Source: Vicia villosa (taxonomy: Eukaryota > Streptophyta > Magnoliopsida > Fabales > Fabaceae). Taken from it: DNA of 64,000 nucleotides. Made by a program: the position numbers and the translations under genes. Of the stretch, positions 49,267 through 59,825 are shown in pieces. Position 1 is the stretch's first letter, and each line of letters begins with the position of its first letter. The notes beneath the pieces were generated by a model. It worked only from the letters and a program-made list of their open reading frames with translations. It was not told where the DNA came from and did not search any database. The DNA lies in contig NC_081183.1 in the NCBI RefSeq assembly GCF_029867415.1, positions 116,240,514-116,304,513 on the forward strand, given 5' to 3'.

Positions 49267-50439
49267 ATATTAATATTTTAACAAGGTTGATTTAGTAAAA
49301 TATTTTATGACATTATTGTTACATTCTTCAATTTGTATACAAAAATCTTAAACAGCCACTCATCTTGAAACGGATAGAATATTTAATTAATAAATATAAA
49401 CTTTAAGTTAACTTGTGTACAAGTTTTTCAAACTAAACTTTGGGCATGATTTTTCTTAATTTATAATCTATTTACTCTTTTAGAGACTCCACTTCACTTC
49501 ACTATTAGTGTCATCATTGCAGCTGAGTTGGTGGGTATGTAAAGGTTGCTTTAAGCCTTTAATATCGACTTTAATTGTTTAATAAAGTGCTTTTTTGGTA
49601 GGAATGAAGGAATGTCTTTTTTTCTTTTTATTGTTTAAGTTTCCTCTTTATTTATTTAATTTTACCTTTTGTGCCACCACTTTTTCACACTTTGACTAAG
49701 AGTCTAAGAGGAAAATTGAAAATTTTAAGATTAGCATTGTCATTTATAAATCAAATTCAAAAGTCACCCCATAATAGCATGTGCATTTATTTATTTGGGT
49801 CATTGGATTTCAACAACCTATATTTCTACACGATTATTAACTGAGCTGACTTAATAAAATAAATCATTTACGTTTTTGAATGTATACGAAAAAAGATTGA
49901 TTATATCCGGAGTCTCAATTTTTATATAATTAAATTATATTTAAATAAAGTTTAAGATTATTTATAATTAAATCACGACTAAATAGAATGCTTAATTATT
50001 TTATGATTATTTTATAAGAGTCTAAGAAAAAAAGGGCCCAACCCTAGTTAGGGTTTATACTTTATAGTAGTAGTAATGGGATTAATGGTGGAAAGACAAG
50101 GTGATCGGCAATGATGTGTATAGTGATTGTTATGTACTTATACTTTTTGCAGCAATAATATCATTCGCAATGATGACAAGTATTATTGTTTTCGTGTGGT
50201 CTACATATCTGAATGGATGGAAATCCAGATTCTCTAGTTTTGTAGGTACCGCAAAATTAATGCACAACAATTCCAACTCAATACAACTTTGAGGAAAAAT
50301 CCCAATTAGAACATGTAGAGTTTATAGATGTTGTTATAGCATATTTACAATGGAAGATAAGAGAAACAACAACAACGGTGGATACACTCAAAACCACACA
50401 TATCTGTCGGTGCAATTAAAATCTTTTAAAAGTGTCGGT
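49267..50439. other. Intergenic, nothing recognised
   Basis: AT-rich spacer; the frame at 50101-50292 is hydrophobic but has no supporting structure or recognised homology. Confidence 0.4.
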
Positions 50440-50808
50440 AAAATTTAAACTATTGAAAAAATTTAATATTGAAACATATCAAAAATTTCAGTTATAATTA
50501 AATTTTCGACACTGTCCAAAAATTTAAAATTTACAGTATACTAAAAATTTTATTATAACTGAAATTTCTAGTATGTTTCATCAGAAATTTTATTATAACA
50601 GAAATTTCCGGTATGTTTCACCAGAAATTTCAGTTTAACTGAAAAATCCGATATCTTATACCAAAAATTTAGTAGAAACTATCGGAAATTTCGTCCAATT
50701 ACTTGTAACTCACCAAAACCAAAATTGGAATAAAAAAAAGGGAGGTACAATGTAAAAAAAGGGGAGGTACAATGTAAAAAAAAAGGGAGGTGACATGTAG
50801 ATTTCTAC
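50440..50808. mobile_element. Isolated MULE terminus with CCGGAAATTT motifs
   Basis: It holds many copies of gAAATTTCnGGTATGTTTCA-like motifs (50480-50700), as in the subterminal parts of the 22-30 kb MULEs. It then runs through repeated gggaggtacaatgtaaaa to GGGAGGTGACATGTAGATTT and ends TCTAC. The complement (GTAGAAATCTACATGTCACC) aligns with the end of MULE copy 1 (GGAGAAATCTTCCTGTCACC). No transposase is next to it, so it is a truncated or deletion-derived copy. Confidence 0.6.
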
Positions 50809-52206
50809 TTATGTTAAAACCATTATGATTGATTTGAAACAGTAAGGGTGAAGGTAAATTACCCTTGTGTTTTTATCTTGACTTTTAAGGTTAAGTTTTT
50901 ATCATAGGGAAAGCATGTAATAGGATAATAATAAGAGGGTTAAATATACAAAATTCTCTTATAATATAGGCGAAATTTGTTTTTCTCTGTAATTTTTTTT
51001 TTCAAACACCCTCTGAAATATAAAAATACTATGTCTTTTGTTCCATAAATGTAAAGTTTACTCCCTTATAATATTTTTTTGTTTGATTTTCCTTTTAGAT
51101 TTGGTGTTAAATTTGCACGCTTAGGGAGTAATCCAAAAAAAAAATATTCCAGAGAAGAAACTAAAAATAAAAAAATTACCAGGAAATAAAATGAATTTCG
51201 CATGAGTGAAAAGTGAAATTAACTCAAAATAAAATAACTTGACTATTGAGGAAAAACAATTATCCTACAAACCATTAAAATGTGGATAGATTTCTTCTAC
51301 TAGCTAGAATGCTTAATTCGAATTTCTTTTTGTACATGAGTTAACTCCTTGTAGTCTCTTCAATAAATTTTGTTTATCAAAAATAAAATTTAAACTTTAC
51401 TTTCTTTTCAAAACCATTTTAGTATTTCAACTTTTTAGTTCACTTGCAGTATTTAAGAATTTAGCTAAAACTCTCCTCCAAAAAAACATATGGTTCGTTA
51501 AATTTTTTGAAAAAATGATTTAATATATCTAATTCATAATTCATGTAAATTGGAAAAATAGAAGCAAATTTTCGGGCTATGTAAATACTTATCGGATAAT
51601 TTTTAATAATAATATTCACTTTTTTTGATGAACCATGTATCAATATGTTTCTACTCATAATTTTTTTAATGTTAACTTTGTGTATATTTGTGTGAAATGG
51701 ATATGAAGAAGACTCTGTTGTATAGTAAAGAAATAGAGGGATGCTCTTTTCATTTATATGGGTATTCCCACACTACCGTGAAAAGTCTATGATGTCTTAA
51801 ATGTTTGGAGATGTATTTTCAAACACATTTATTTTTATTATTTCTCATATCAAATTGAAGAGAATTCTCTTTTTACGTTAAAATTAATTCGAAGATACAT
51901 CTTCGTATGTGAAAAAAATGCCTCCGAAGATGTATCTCATACAATCGCTTAACTAAAGCTTTTATGGGTTTATCTTATAACCCTAACGAAAAATGCCTAA
52001 ATAAATATTATGCTCTACCAAGGTATAAACAAAGGTTCCTTGGTAAACTTATAATTCTACCCTTCCACAATTACACTTTAATTCTTACTCAGAAAATGAC
52101 TTTTCTCACAAAGGCACTTATAAGGCTAAAATATTAGTGAGAGAAAGTAAAAAAGAAGTTGAGAGCGAGAAAGAGGGGGGGGGGGGAGAGAGAGAGAGAG
52201 AGAGAG
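50809..52206. other. Intergenic with (G)n(GA)n tract
   Basis: No gene recognised. A run of G followed by GA repeats is at 52176-52206. Confidence 0.4.
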
Positions 52207-53173
52207 CATTACAAGAAATTAGCGTAGTCCAAAAGTCCTCGCTAAAAGTACAAAAACCGATGCTAAAGGGTATTAGCGTCAGCCTAACGTCGCTGTCGGG
52301 GCGAACCCCTCAAAGTTGGAAGCAAGACGTAGTTTTAAGCCAACTCTAACTGTAGCGTTGGCTACACAAAACGCTAAAGTAACGCTAATACACAATAAGC
52401 GATGATAGAGTACAAACATGTTTAGGTTTAGTGTCGGTCAAAACCGGAGCTATCTATCTTACAGTGTCGGTTTCTCCCGCCATTATTTGGTTATATGTAT
52501 TTCTTTGGTGTCGGCCCGAGCCAACGCTAACTTTAATTTTTTTTTCTTTTTTTTTTTACCTTCCAAAATTAGTTGGGTTGAAACCATTTTTAAATTTCAC
52601 TTTTTAGAACTTAAGAAAACCTATTTAAGTCCACAATAAATTTCTTTTTAGGACCTACCAAAACCTATTTAGAAACATGTTTACATCCACAAACATGAAC
52701 CACAGTGACCCTTCTCAATGCACCAAACATCAATACCACACACAAAAAGACATGGTACAATACCTTAATCACGTGTCTATCGTAAACCGAAAACAAAAAT
52801 GGAATCCCTTCAAAATGGAATTCTGAAACTTCATATTCAACCAAAACAATAACTTCTCTCTTCTTCGACACCAAAAATGAATCCACAATAAAAATGGAAT
52901 CCCTTCAAAGGGCATTCGAAATAGTAAGAATGAATTTCATTTTGGAGGGATTCAATCGTACAACAGGAAGGGATTCAATCGTGAAGATGATAAGTGGATT
53001 ATCACAACCCTAATTAAGATATGAATGTGGTTTGCAGTTTCGTTTTGCACGTAAGTGTTAGTTACCAATTTGTGTAAATATCTTAGGTAATTTTTGGTAA
53101 CTCTCAAGTATTTTTGTGGTTAATAGTAGTATTTTATTATCATTTGGTATATATATTCTTATATTTATATTAC
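52207..53173. mobile_element. CACTA-like terminus, truncated
   Basis: It starts CATTACAAGAAATTAGCG, one base from the CACTACAAGAAA end of plant CACTA (En/Spm) elements. Subterminal repeats of TAGCGT/ACGCTAA (at least eight within 52220-52400, both orientations) and GTGTCGG (three between 52427 and 52515) follow, as expected for this superfamily. No transposase and no opposite end are in the window. The right limit is set by the Athila-like LTR, which seems to have inserted into it or next to it. Confidence 0.5.
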
Positions 53174-54289
53174 TGTTGAATAGTTCTTATCTTTGCAATC
53201 TGTGTTGGATTTTGTAGTTTTTATAGATAATTGGAAGCTTGGACCATGGAGAAAGGGCTTTGAAGATGTTCCAAGACCAAAACCAAGGATTGCTGGAAAG
53301 AGGTAGCGCGCTAAGCGAGGTTGGGCCCGCTAAGCGCGATTTTGAAGAAAAGAAGGAAGTTCTGGCAGAAAGTTCCGCGCTAAGCGAGGTCTGGAGCCCG
53401 CTTAGCGCGTTTGGGCGGTTTAGAAATTTTTGATAGCGCGCTTAGCGGGCTACACCGCGCTAAGCGCGGTTTGCGAAACTTTGTTTAATTGTTTATGGGC
53501 CAGATCACTTAGAAAGGGAGAGAGATATTTCTAGAGAGAAAGGAGAGCACAAAACACTGTAGCAAACTAAGAGTTGAAGATTCGAAGCCTTGATCGTCGA
53601 TTAATCGCCTTTGATGCTTGTTGATCTTCATCCTTTACTTCTTGAGCAAGCTACCATTCTCATGGATAGCTAAATCTCTTTTGTATCAAGATAAGATGTA
53701 ATCTTCCTAACCTTTTGTATGTATTTCTTGTGAATATATTGTGTATGAACAAGTGATGATCAATATAGATGATTTAGTTTGTTTATTAAAGCTTTTCTAT
53801 GGTATAAATGTTTGAGACATCAATGTTTGTATCTAGACCTAACTTATCATCTTTCAAACTATAAGTTGCAGACATGGATTTAGCGTTTGATGTTTACTAA
53901 GTATCGGTTTTTAAAACGTTACTTGTATTGTTTAAACGGTGGAGAAATCGTCGGTTAAACAATACGGTAAATCTAGCTATATCGTTGCGGACACGGACGA
54001 TATAGACGTCGATACGTAATTATATTGATCGTTAGCAAGTTCATAGGCATATATTTATAAGGAAACATACAAATTTAGATTGATGAAATCAAATCTTGAT
54101 ACATTTTCTTTAACTTAGAACTTTCATAAATTTACTCTTTGCTACTAAAATTGTTAAATGATCTTTTGCAAATCCAAAACTAAAGTAACATTAACTCAAG
54201 ACAAAATAGGCTATTGAACGGCGGTGATATCGCAATAATCCCTGTGGATACGATATAAACGAAAAGTACACCACAATATTCTTTCAACA
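53174..54289 (+). repeat. 5' LTR of Athila-like element (start inferred)
   Basis: The end (TTTCAACA) is set by the primer site three bases later. The start is placed at 53174 because TGTTGAA there is the exact inverse of the TTCAACA end. It contains a GC-rich dyad block at 53307-53472 (CGCGCTAAGCG, CCGCTAAGCGCG, CGCTTAGCGCG). The start could lie elsewhere. Confidence 0.6.
53307..53472. repeat. GC-rich dyad repeats inside Athila-like LTR
   Basis: Six or more copies of the near-palindrome GCGCTAAGCGnG or its inverse CGCTTAGCGCG, in pairs. The motif differs in sequence from the GCGCCGCG block of the 12.4-kb gypsy LTR but is alike in design and density. Confidence 0.8.
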
Positions 54290-54292
54290 AAA

Positions 54293-54310
54293 TGGCGCCG
54301 TTGCCGGGGA
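54293..54310 (+). promoter_or_regulatory. Primer-binding site, tRNA-Asp
   Basis: TGGCGCCGTTGCCGGGGA is an exact 18-base complement of the 3' end of plant tRNA-Asp(GTC). tRNA-Asp priming is typical of Athila-type elements. Confidence 0.93.
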
Positions 54311-54439
54311 TTGTTGTTTAGATATTGCAAGCATTGCAATAGTTTGTTTTGTATTGAGTCTTATAATTAATATCTTGTTTCTAAATTTATTTTCCTTGTG
54401 TTTGTTAATTTGCTTGGTTAGTTTTTCAGATTACAGTTT

Positions 54440-56269
54440 ATGCGAGGACGTATACCTGCAGATCAACTCCTTTTTGATCCTGAGATTGAGAGGACTGCTC
54501 GTAGAGAGAATAGCAAAACTCGTAGTAGGAGACAACTAGCTAGGGAAAGAAGACAACAACAAGAAGCATCTTCTTCTACGACTCTGGTTGAAAACTTTGT
54601 TGAGGAAGAAATGGCTGCGGATCCTAATGTTCCAGCTCGAGGGCCTTGTGTTAATAGCCCTCGACTCAATGCACAATTTTCTCGTGATCAAGCCAATGGA
54701 AGAAACTCCGAGATGAAAACGGGGTTACTTCAATTACTTTATCAGAATCCTTTCACAGGAGCAGATCACGAGGATCCTTTTACTCATCTAACAAAGTTCT
54801 ATGAGATCGCCGGAACCATTGGTGCTCCGGAAGCCGAAGAAGAACAGGTGTTCAGGAGACTCTTTCCTCATTCCTTAATTGGAAAAGCTAAGGAATGGTA
54901 CCTTGATCAACCAAATAATGTCATGACAAATTGGAACGAGTTAGAAGAGAAGTTCTTGGATCGGTTCTTTCCTCACAATAGGTTCATGGAAGCGAAAACT
55001 TCTATTGCGGTGTTCTCTCAAGGTTCGAATGAATCTCTCAATGAAGCATGGGAGAGGTTCAAGTCCATGGTTAGAAAATGCAAAGGTCATGGGTTTGATG
55101 AATTGTCTCAAATCCATATCTTTAGGAATGGACTCCAACCTCAACAAAAAACTCTTTTAGATGCTACCGCGGGTGGTTCGTTGATGTCAAAAACAGCTGC
55201 TGAAGCAATTGCTATCATTGATAGGATGGCTTTGAATGATCATCAAGGGCAACACAACCGTAGTGCATCGCAAAGAAAACCAGGAGTTCTTGAATTGAAT
55301 ACTAGTGATGCAATACTTGCTCAAAACAAGTTATTGACACAACAAGTAGAATTGCTCACTCAACAAATGTCAAAACTCCCTCAACAAATCAAAGAGATAC
55401 ATGGGATCCCTTCTAAAAATCAACAGGTGATGTGTTGTGAATTGTGTAGAGGTGACCATCAAACTGGTTTTTGTCCTCCACCGGGTGAAGAGGTGAATTA
55501 TGTGTCTAATCCTAATCAAGGATATGGTGGGAGACAACAACAACAACCTTACAACAATAACCAAGGTTACCAACAAAGAGGTAATCAAGGTTATCAACAA
55601 GGATGGAGGCCGGATGCGGGTCCATCGAATCGTCAAAATCCTTATCAAGGTGGTTACAATCAATAACCTCAACAAACAAAGCTTTCAATCGAGGACACTC
55701 TTAGCCAATTCATGCAATTGCAAATTGCAAGCCAAAAGAGTACGGATGCCGCAATAAAGAACCTTGAAACTCAAGTCGGGCAATTGTCAAAGCAACTTGC
55801 CGATCAAAACAAAGGTCCTTTTCCGGCTACTACACAAGAAAATCCTCGTGAGCATTGTAAGTCAATTCTAACTCGTAGCGGTAGAAATATTGATATGGGT
55901 GTAGGAGAGATAGTTGAGGAAGAAATTGTTGAAAGTGAAAAAAATAGGGAGATTGAAGTGGAAAAAAATGTTGAGGGTGATTTAGTTGAAAATGAGAAAG
56001 AGAAAGAATTAGTGGAAAAAGAAACTCTTGAGAAAGTTGTAGAAAAAGAGAGAAAAAAATTGAGTGTGAGTGAAAAAGGGAAGATGAAAGAAAATTCAAT
56101 TCATGTGAAGAAATTACCTTACCCTCCCGATCCGTCAAAGAAAGAGGATGCGAAGCACTATGCTCGGTTCTTGGACATCTTTAGCAAGTTGCAAATCAAT
56201 GTTCCTTTTTCCAAAGCATTAGAGCAAATGCCGATGTACTCTAAATTTATCAAAGACATCATCACTTAG
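54440..56269 (+). pseudogene. Athila-like Gag
   Basis: It starts MRGRIPADQLLFDPEIERTA. The capsid-type Retrotrans_gag domain covers about residues 90-210 (FTHLTKFYEIAGTIG, AKEWYLDQPNNVMTNWNELE and KFLDRFFPHNRFMEAK). A zinc knuckle, CELCRGDHQTGFC near 55436-55475, has spacing CX2CX3HX4C, and a Gln/Asn/Gly-rich tail follows. A TAA stop at 55664-55666 interrupts the frame; the same frame then runs on (55712-56269) through a Glu/Lys-rich spacer with KKLPYPPDPSKKEDAKHYAR to a second stop, TAG at 56267-56269. Both look like single-base nonsense changes, since the frame stays constant. Gag would form the virus-like particle. Confidence 0.88.
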
Positions 56270-58012
56270 AAGAGAAGATTCTTGGATCCGGAGGTAGTAA
56301 CGGTGAGCTCTTGTTGTAATGCGTTAATTCAACGCACTACACCGATTAAATCAAATGATCCTGGACGGGTAACCTTGCCGGTGTCTATTGGAAATGTTCA
56401 AATAGGCAAAGGATTGGTGGATACCGGCTCTAGCATTAATTTGATCCCATTGTCTATGGTGAGAAGGTTAGGAATTAATGACTTGAAGCCGACTAGAATG
56501 ACGTTATCATTAGCGGATAAATCCACAGCTCATCCTCATGGAGTTGCGGAAGACTTGCTTGTCAAGGTTGACAAATTTTGGTTTCCTGTTGATTTTGTTG
56601 TCATAGACATGGAAGAAGATCCTGATATACCATTGATCTTAGGAAGGCCTTTTATGAAGACGGCCCGAATGATGATAGATATTGATGATGGCTTAATGAA
56701 ATTAAGGTACCAAGATGAAGAGTTATGTCTTGATCTCTTTGAAGCCATCAAGCATCCGACAGATGATGATGATTGTTTTAGAATCGATGCTACCGAAAGG
56801 GCTATTATGAAAGTGGAGAATCAAATGCACTTGTCGAATCCTCTTGAGAAGACTTTAATGGAAGCTCTTGAAGTTCTCACCAAAGATCAAGAGAAAGAAA
56901 TTGAAGATTGCTTGAGAAATTTAGAGGCTTGTGATGAGATGAATCCATTTGAAACTCAAATTGAAGAGTTGAAGGATGAACCTAAAGTTGAAGAGCAAAA
57001 GGTGGAGTTGAATGTGTTACCATCTCACTTGAAATACGTGTTTCTCGGTGACAATTCTACTAAGCCGGTTATCATTAATAACGGTTTGTCTAGCAAGGAA
57101 GAGCATCGATTGAAGGAAGTATTGACAAAGAATCAAGAAGCAATAGGATGGGTTTTATCCGACTTGAAGGGTATTAGTCCGGCCTACTGTATGCATAAGA
57201 TTATGTTAGAAGATGATTTTCGGCTCGTGGCACAACCTCAAAGGCGATTAAATCCAACCATGAAAGAAGTTGTTAGAAAAGAGGTTGTGAAGTTATTAGA
57301 GGCGAGGATGATTTATCCCATCTCCGATAGCGAATGGGTGAGTCCGGTGCATGTGGTTCCTAAGATGGGTGGATTGACGGTTGTGAGAAATGAGAAGAAC
57401 GAGTTGATTCCTTCGAGAGCGGTGACCGGGTGGCGTATGTGTATTGATTATAGGAGGTTGAACCAAGCAACAAGAAAAGATCACTTTCCATTACCTTTTA
57501 TGGATCAAATGTTAGAAAGGTTAGCCGGAAGAAATTTCTATTGTTTCTTGGATGGTTATTCGGGATACAATCAAATATCAGTGAATCCGGCAGACCACGA
57601 GAAAACTGCCTTTACATGTCCTTTTGGCGTTTTTGCATACCGAAGAATGCCATTTGGACTATGTAATGCTCCCGTAACATTTCAAAGGTGCATGCAAGCT
57701 ATCTTCTCAGATTTGATCGAGAAAAGCATCGAGGTGTTCATGGATGATTTTTCTATGTACGGGTCGTCATTTGACTTGTGCTTGAAAAACCTTGATGTGG
57801 TGATGGAAAGATGTATTGAAACAAATTTGGTTCTCAATTGGGAGAAGTGCACTTTCATGGTAACGGATGGAATTGTTCTTAGCCACAAGGTATCTTCAAA
57901 GGGGCTTGAGGTCGATCCAGCAAAAATCGAGGTTATTGAGAAGCTTCCCCCACCGGTGAATGTGAAAGGCATAAGGAGCTTTTTGGGACATGCTGGGTTC
58001 TATAGAAGATTC
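56270..58012 (+). pseudogene. Athila-like protease and reverse transcriptase, cut
   Basis: The same frame as Gag continues after the second stop. The aspartic protease has VDTGSSINLIPLSMV near 56416 and IPLILGRPFMKTARMMID near 56620. The RT has GWRMCIDYRRLNQATRKDHF, NFYCFLDGYSGYNQISV, AYRRMPFGLCNAPVTFQRCM and the catalytic VFMDDFSMYG near 57737. It ends in IRSFLGHAGFYRRF, where the next codon is the first base of the copia LTR. In intact elements this wording continues directly into the RNase H part. Catalytic residues are kept, so the element was probably still fairly young when cut. Confidence 0.92.
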
Positions 58013-59223
58013 TGAAGGATAGAAAAACACTTAGAAAGGGGGGGGGGTTTGAATAAGTGTATCTTTAAAAACTTGACAGATAAAAATAAATTGCACAGTT
58101 ATTTTTATCCTGGTTCGTTGTTAACTAAAATACTCCAGTCCACCCCCGCAGAGATGATTTACCTCAACTGAGGATTTAATCCACTAATCGCACGGATTAC
58201 AATGGTTCTCCACTTAGTCAGCAACTAAGTCTTCCAGAGTCTTCTGATCACACACTGATCACTCCAGGAACAACTGCTTAGATACCCTCTAAGACTTTTC
58301 TAGAGTCTACTGATCCACACGATCACTCTAGTTACAACCTGCTTAGATAACCTCTAAGACTTCCTAGAGTATTCTGATCCACACGATCACTCTAGTTCCT
58401 TAAAACTTAATGTAATCAATTCTAAGAGTATTACAAATGCTTCTTAAAAGCGATAATCACAAACTGTGATATTTCTCTTAACGTTTAAGCTTAATCTCAC
58501 TAATATATTACAACAGCAATGTAGTGAGCTTTGATGAAGATGAAGATTCTGAGCTTTGAATTTGAACAGAGTTTCAGCAAGTTAATTTGAGTTGTTTTGT
58601 TCAGGATCGTTAACCTTGCTTCTCATCAGAACTTCATATTTATAGGCGTTGGAGAAGATGACCGTTGAGTGCATTTAATGCTTTGCGTGTTCCGTACAGC
58701 ATCGCATTTAATGTTATACGCTTTTGTCAACTACCTCGAGCCTTGTTCACGCTGTGTCTACTGACGTAGCCTAGAATAGCTTTTAACGTTCCTTTTGTCA
58801 GTCAGCGTAGCTTGCCACTTGTACTTCCTTCTGATCTGATGTTTGTGAATACAACGTTTGAATATCATCAGAGTCAAACAGCTTGGTGCATAGCATCTTC
58901 TGATCTTCTGACCTTGAAGTGCTTCTGAGCGTGATACCATCAGAACTTCAGTGCTTCTGTTCTCTTGTTCTTCTGATGCTTCCATAGACCCATGTTCTGA
59001 TTCTGCTTCGACCATCTTCTGATGTCTTGCCAGACCATGTTCTGATGTTGCATGCTGAACCCTTTGAGACAAAGCTTCTGAGCGCTGAATTATGCGTACT
59101 CTTTATATATTTCCTGAAAGGGAAATTGCATTGGATTAGAGTACCATATAATCTTAAGCAAAATTCATATTATTGTTATCATCAAAACTAAGATAATTGA
59201 TCAGAACAAATCTTGTTCTAACA
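58013..59223 (-). repeat. 3' LTR of SIRE-like element (1,211 bp)
   Basis: On the minus strand it begins TGTTAGAACAAGATTTGTTC at 59223 and ends TTTTTCTATCCTTCA at 58013. It contains a TATA box on that strand (58637-58644). It is rich in TCAGAA/TTCTGA hexamers and has duplicated blocks near 58200-58400 (agtcttctgatcacac, tccacacgatcactct). A run of about ten G is at 58037. Confidence 0.92.
58637..58644 (-). promoter_or_regulatory. LTR TATA box
   Basis: TATAAATA on the minus strand, context CGCCTATAAATATGAAG. About 580 bp into the LTR, it is the best candidate core promoter; another TATATAAA-like site near 59105 is less well placed. Confidence 0.6.
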
Positions 59224-59236
59224 ATCTCCCCCTTTT
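59224..59236 (-). promoter_or_regulatory. Polypurine tract of SIRE-like element
   Basis: On the minus strand AAAAAGGGGGAGAT directly precedes the LTR start TGTTAGAAC, the typical junction of this lineage. Confidence 0.85.
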
Positions 59237-59337
59237 TGATGATGACAAAAACATATATAAATGATATGAATTTGCGATCAGAAAGAACAGACGGCAAAAG
59301 ACAAATTACACAGCTATAGCATAAGCATATGAATATG

Positions 59338-59395
59338 TCTCCCCCTGAGATTAACAATCTCCCCCTGAGATAAATAATCTCCCCCTGAAATAAAT
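59338..59395 (-). repeat. Three extra polypurine-like repeats, 20-bp period
   Basis: TCTCCCCCTGAGAT-type units start at 59338, 59358 and 59378 (purine-rich on the minus strand). A further TCTCCCCCTTTTTG is at about 60291. They copy the core of the polypurine tract and could act as additional plus-strand primers. Confidence 0.8.
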
Positions 59396-59475
59396 ACTCG
59401 AAGAACTTTAATAAAAGACTTCCCTGATTATTTCGGTAGAGACGATCATATAAGCTTCTGTCTTTAGAGAATTCC

Positions 59476-59825
59476 TAGCTTCTGACTTCTGCTTCCATTT
59501 GACAGCTTCAGAACTAGAATTTCCTTAGATCCCTAGAACACTCACAGCTTCTGATTCCTGCTTCCATCTAGGACAGCTTCAGAACTTGAATTTCTTTGAT
59601 CTTCTGAACATTCACAGCTTCTGACTTCTGCTTCCATCTAGGACAGCTTCAGAACTTGAATTTCTTTGATCTTCAGAACATTCACAGCTTCTGACTTCTG
59701 CTTCCATCTAGGACAGCTTCAGAACTTTGAGTTTTCTGGATCTTTAGAACATTCACAGCTTCTGATTTCTGCTTCCCTCGGATAGCTTCAGAGCTTTGAA
59801 TTTCTACCAACATCACTTCATGCTA
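59476..59825. repeat. 70-bp tandem repeat, five copies
   Basis: Units begin cagcttctgacttctgcttc at about 59476, 59545, 59615, 59685 and 59756 (period 69-71). They lie in the 3' untranslated region of the SIRE-like element. The third and fourth units are almost identical, the outer ones diverged. Confidence 0.92.

Larger units (their letters stand above)
53174..58012 (+). mobile_element. Ty3/gypsy Athila-like element, interrupted
   Basis: 5' LTR, tRNA-Asp primer-binding site, and gag-pol through reverse transcriptase are present. At 58012 the coding frame is cut by the SIRE-like copia LTR. RNase H, integrase and the 3' LTR should lie beyond the copia element, outside the window. Pol order (protease, RT) and wording place it in the Athila/Calypso group. 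Confidence 0.88.

Noticed and set aside
52137..52349. 70-residue ORF
   Set aside because: It starts in the (G)n(GA)n tract and runs into the CACTA-like terminus; chance frame.
54293..54310. Possible tRNA-Asp gene fragment
   Set aside because: Only the 18-base complement of the tRNA 3' end is present, placed right after an LTR end; it is a primer-binding site.
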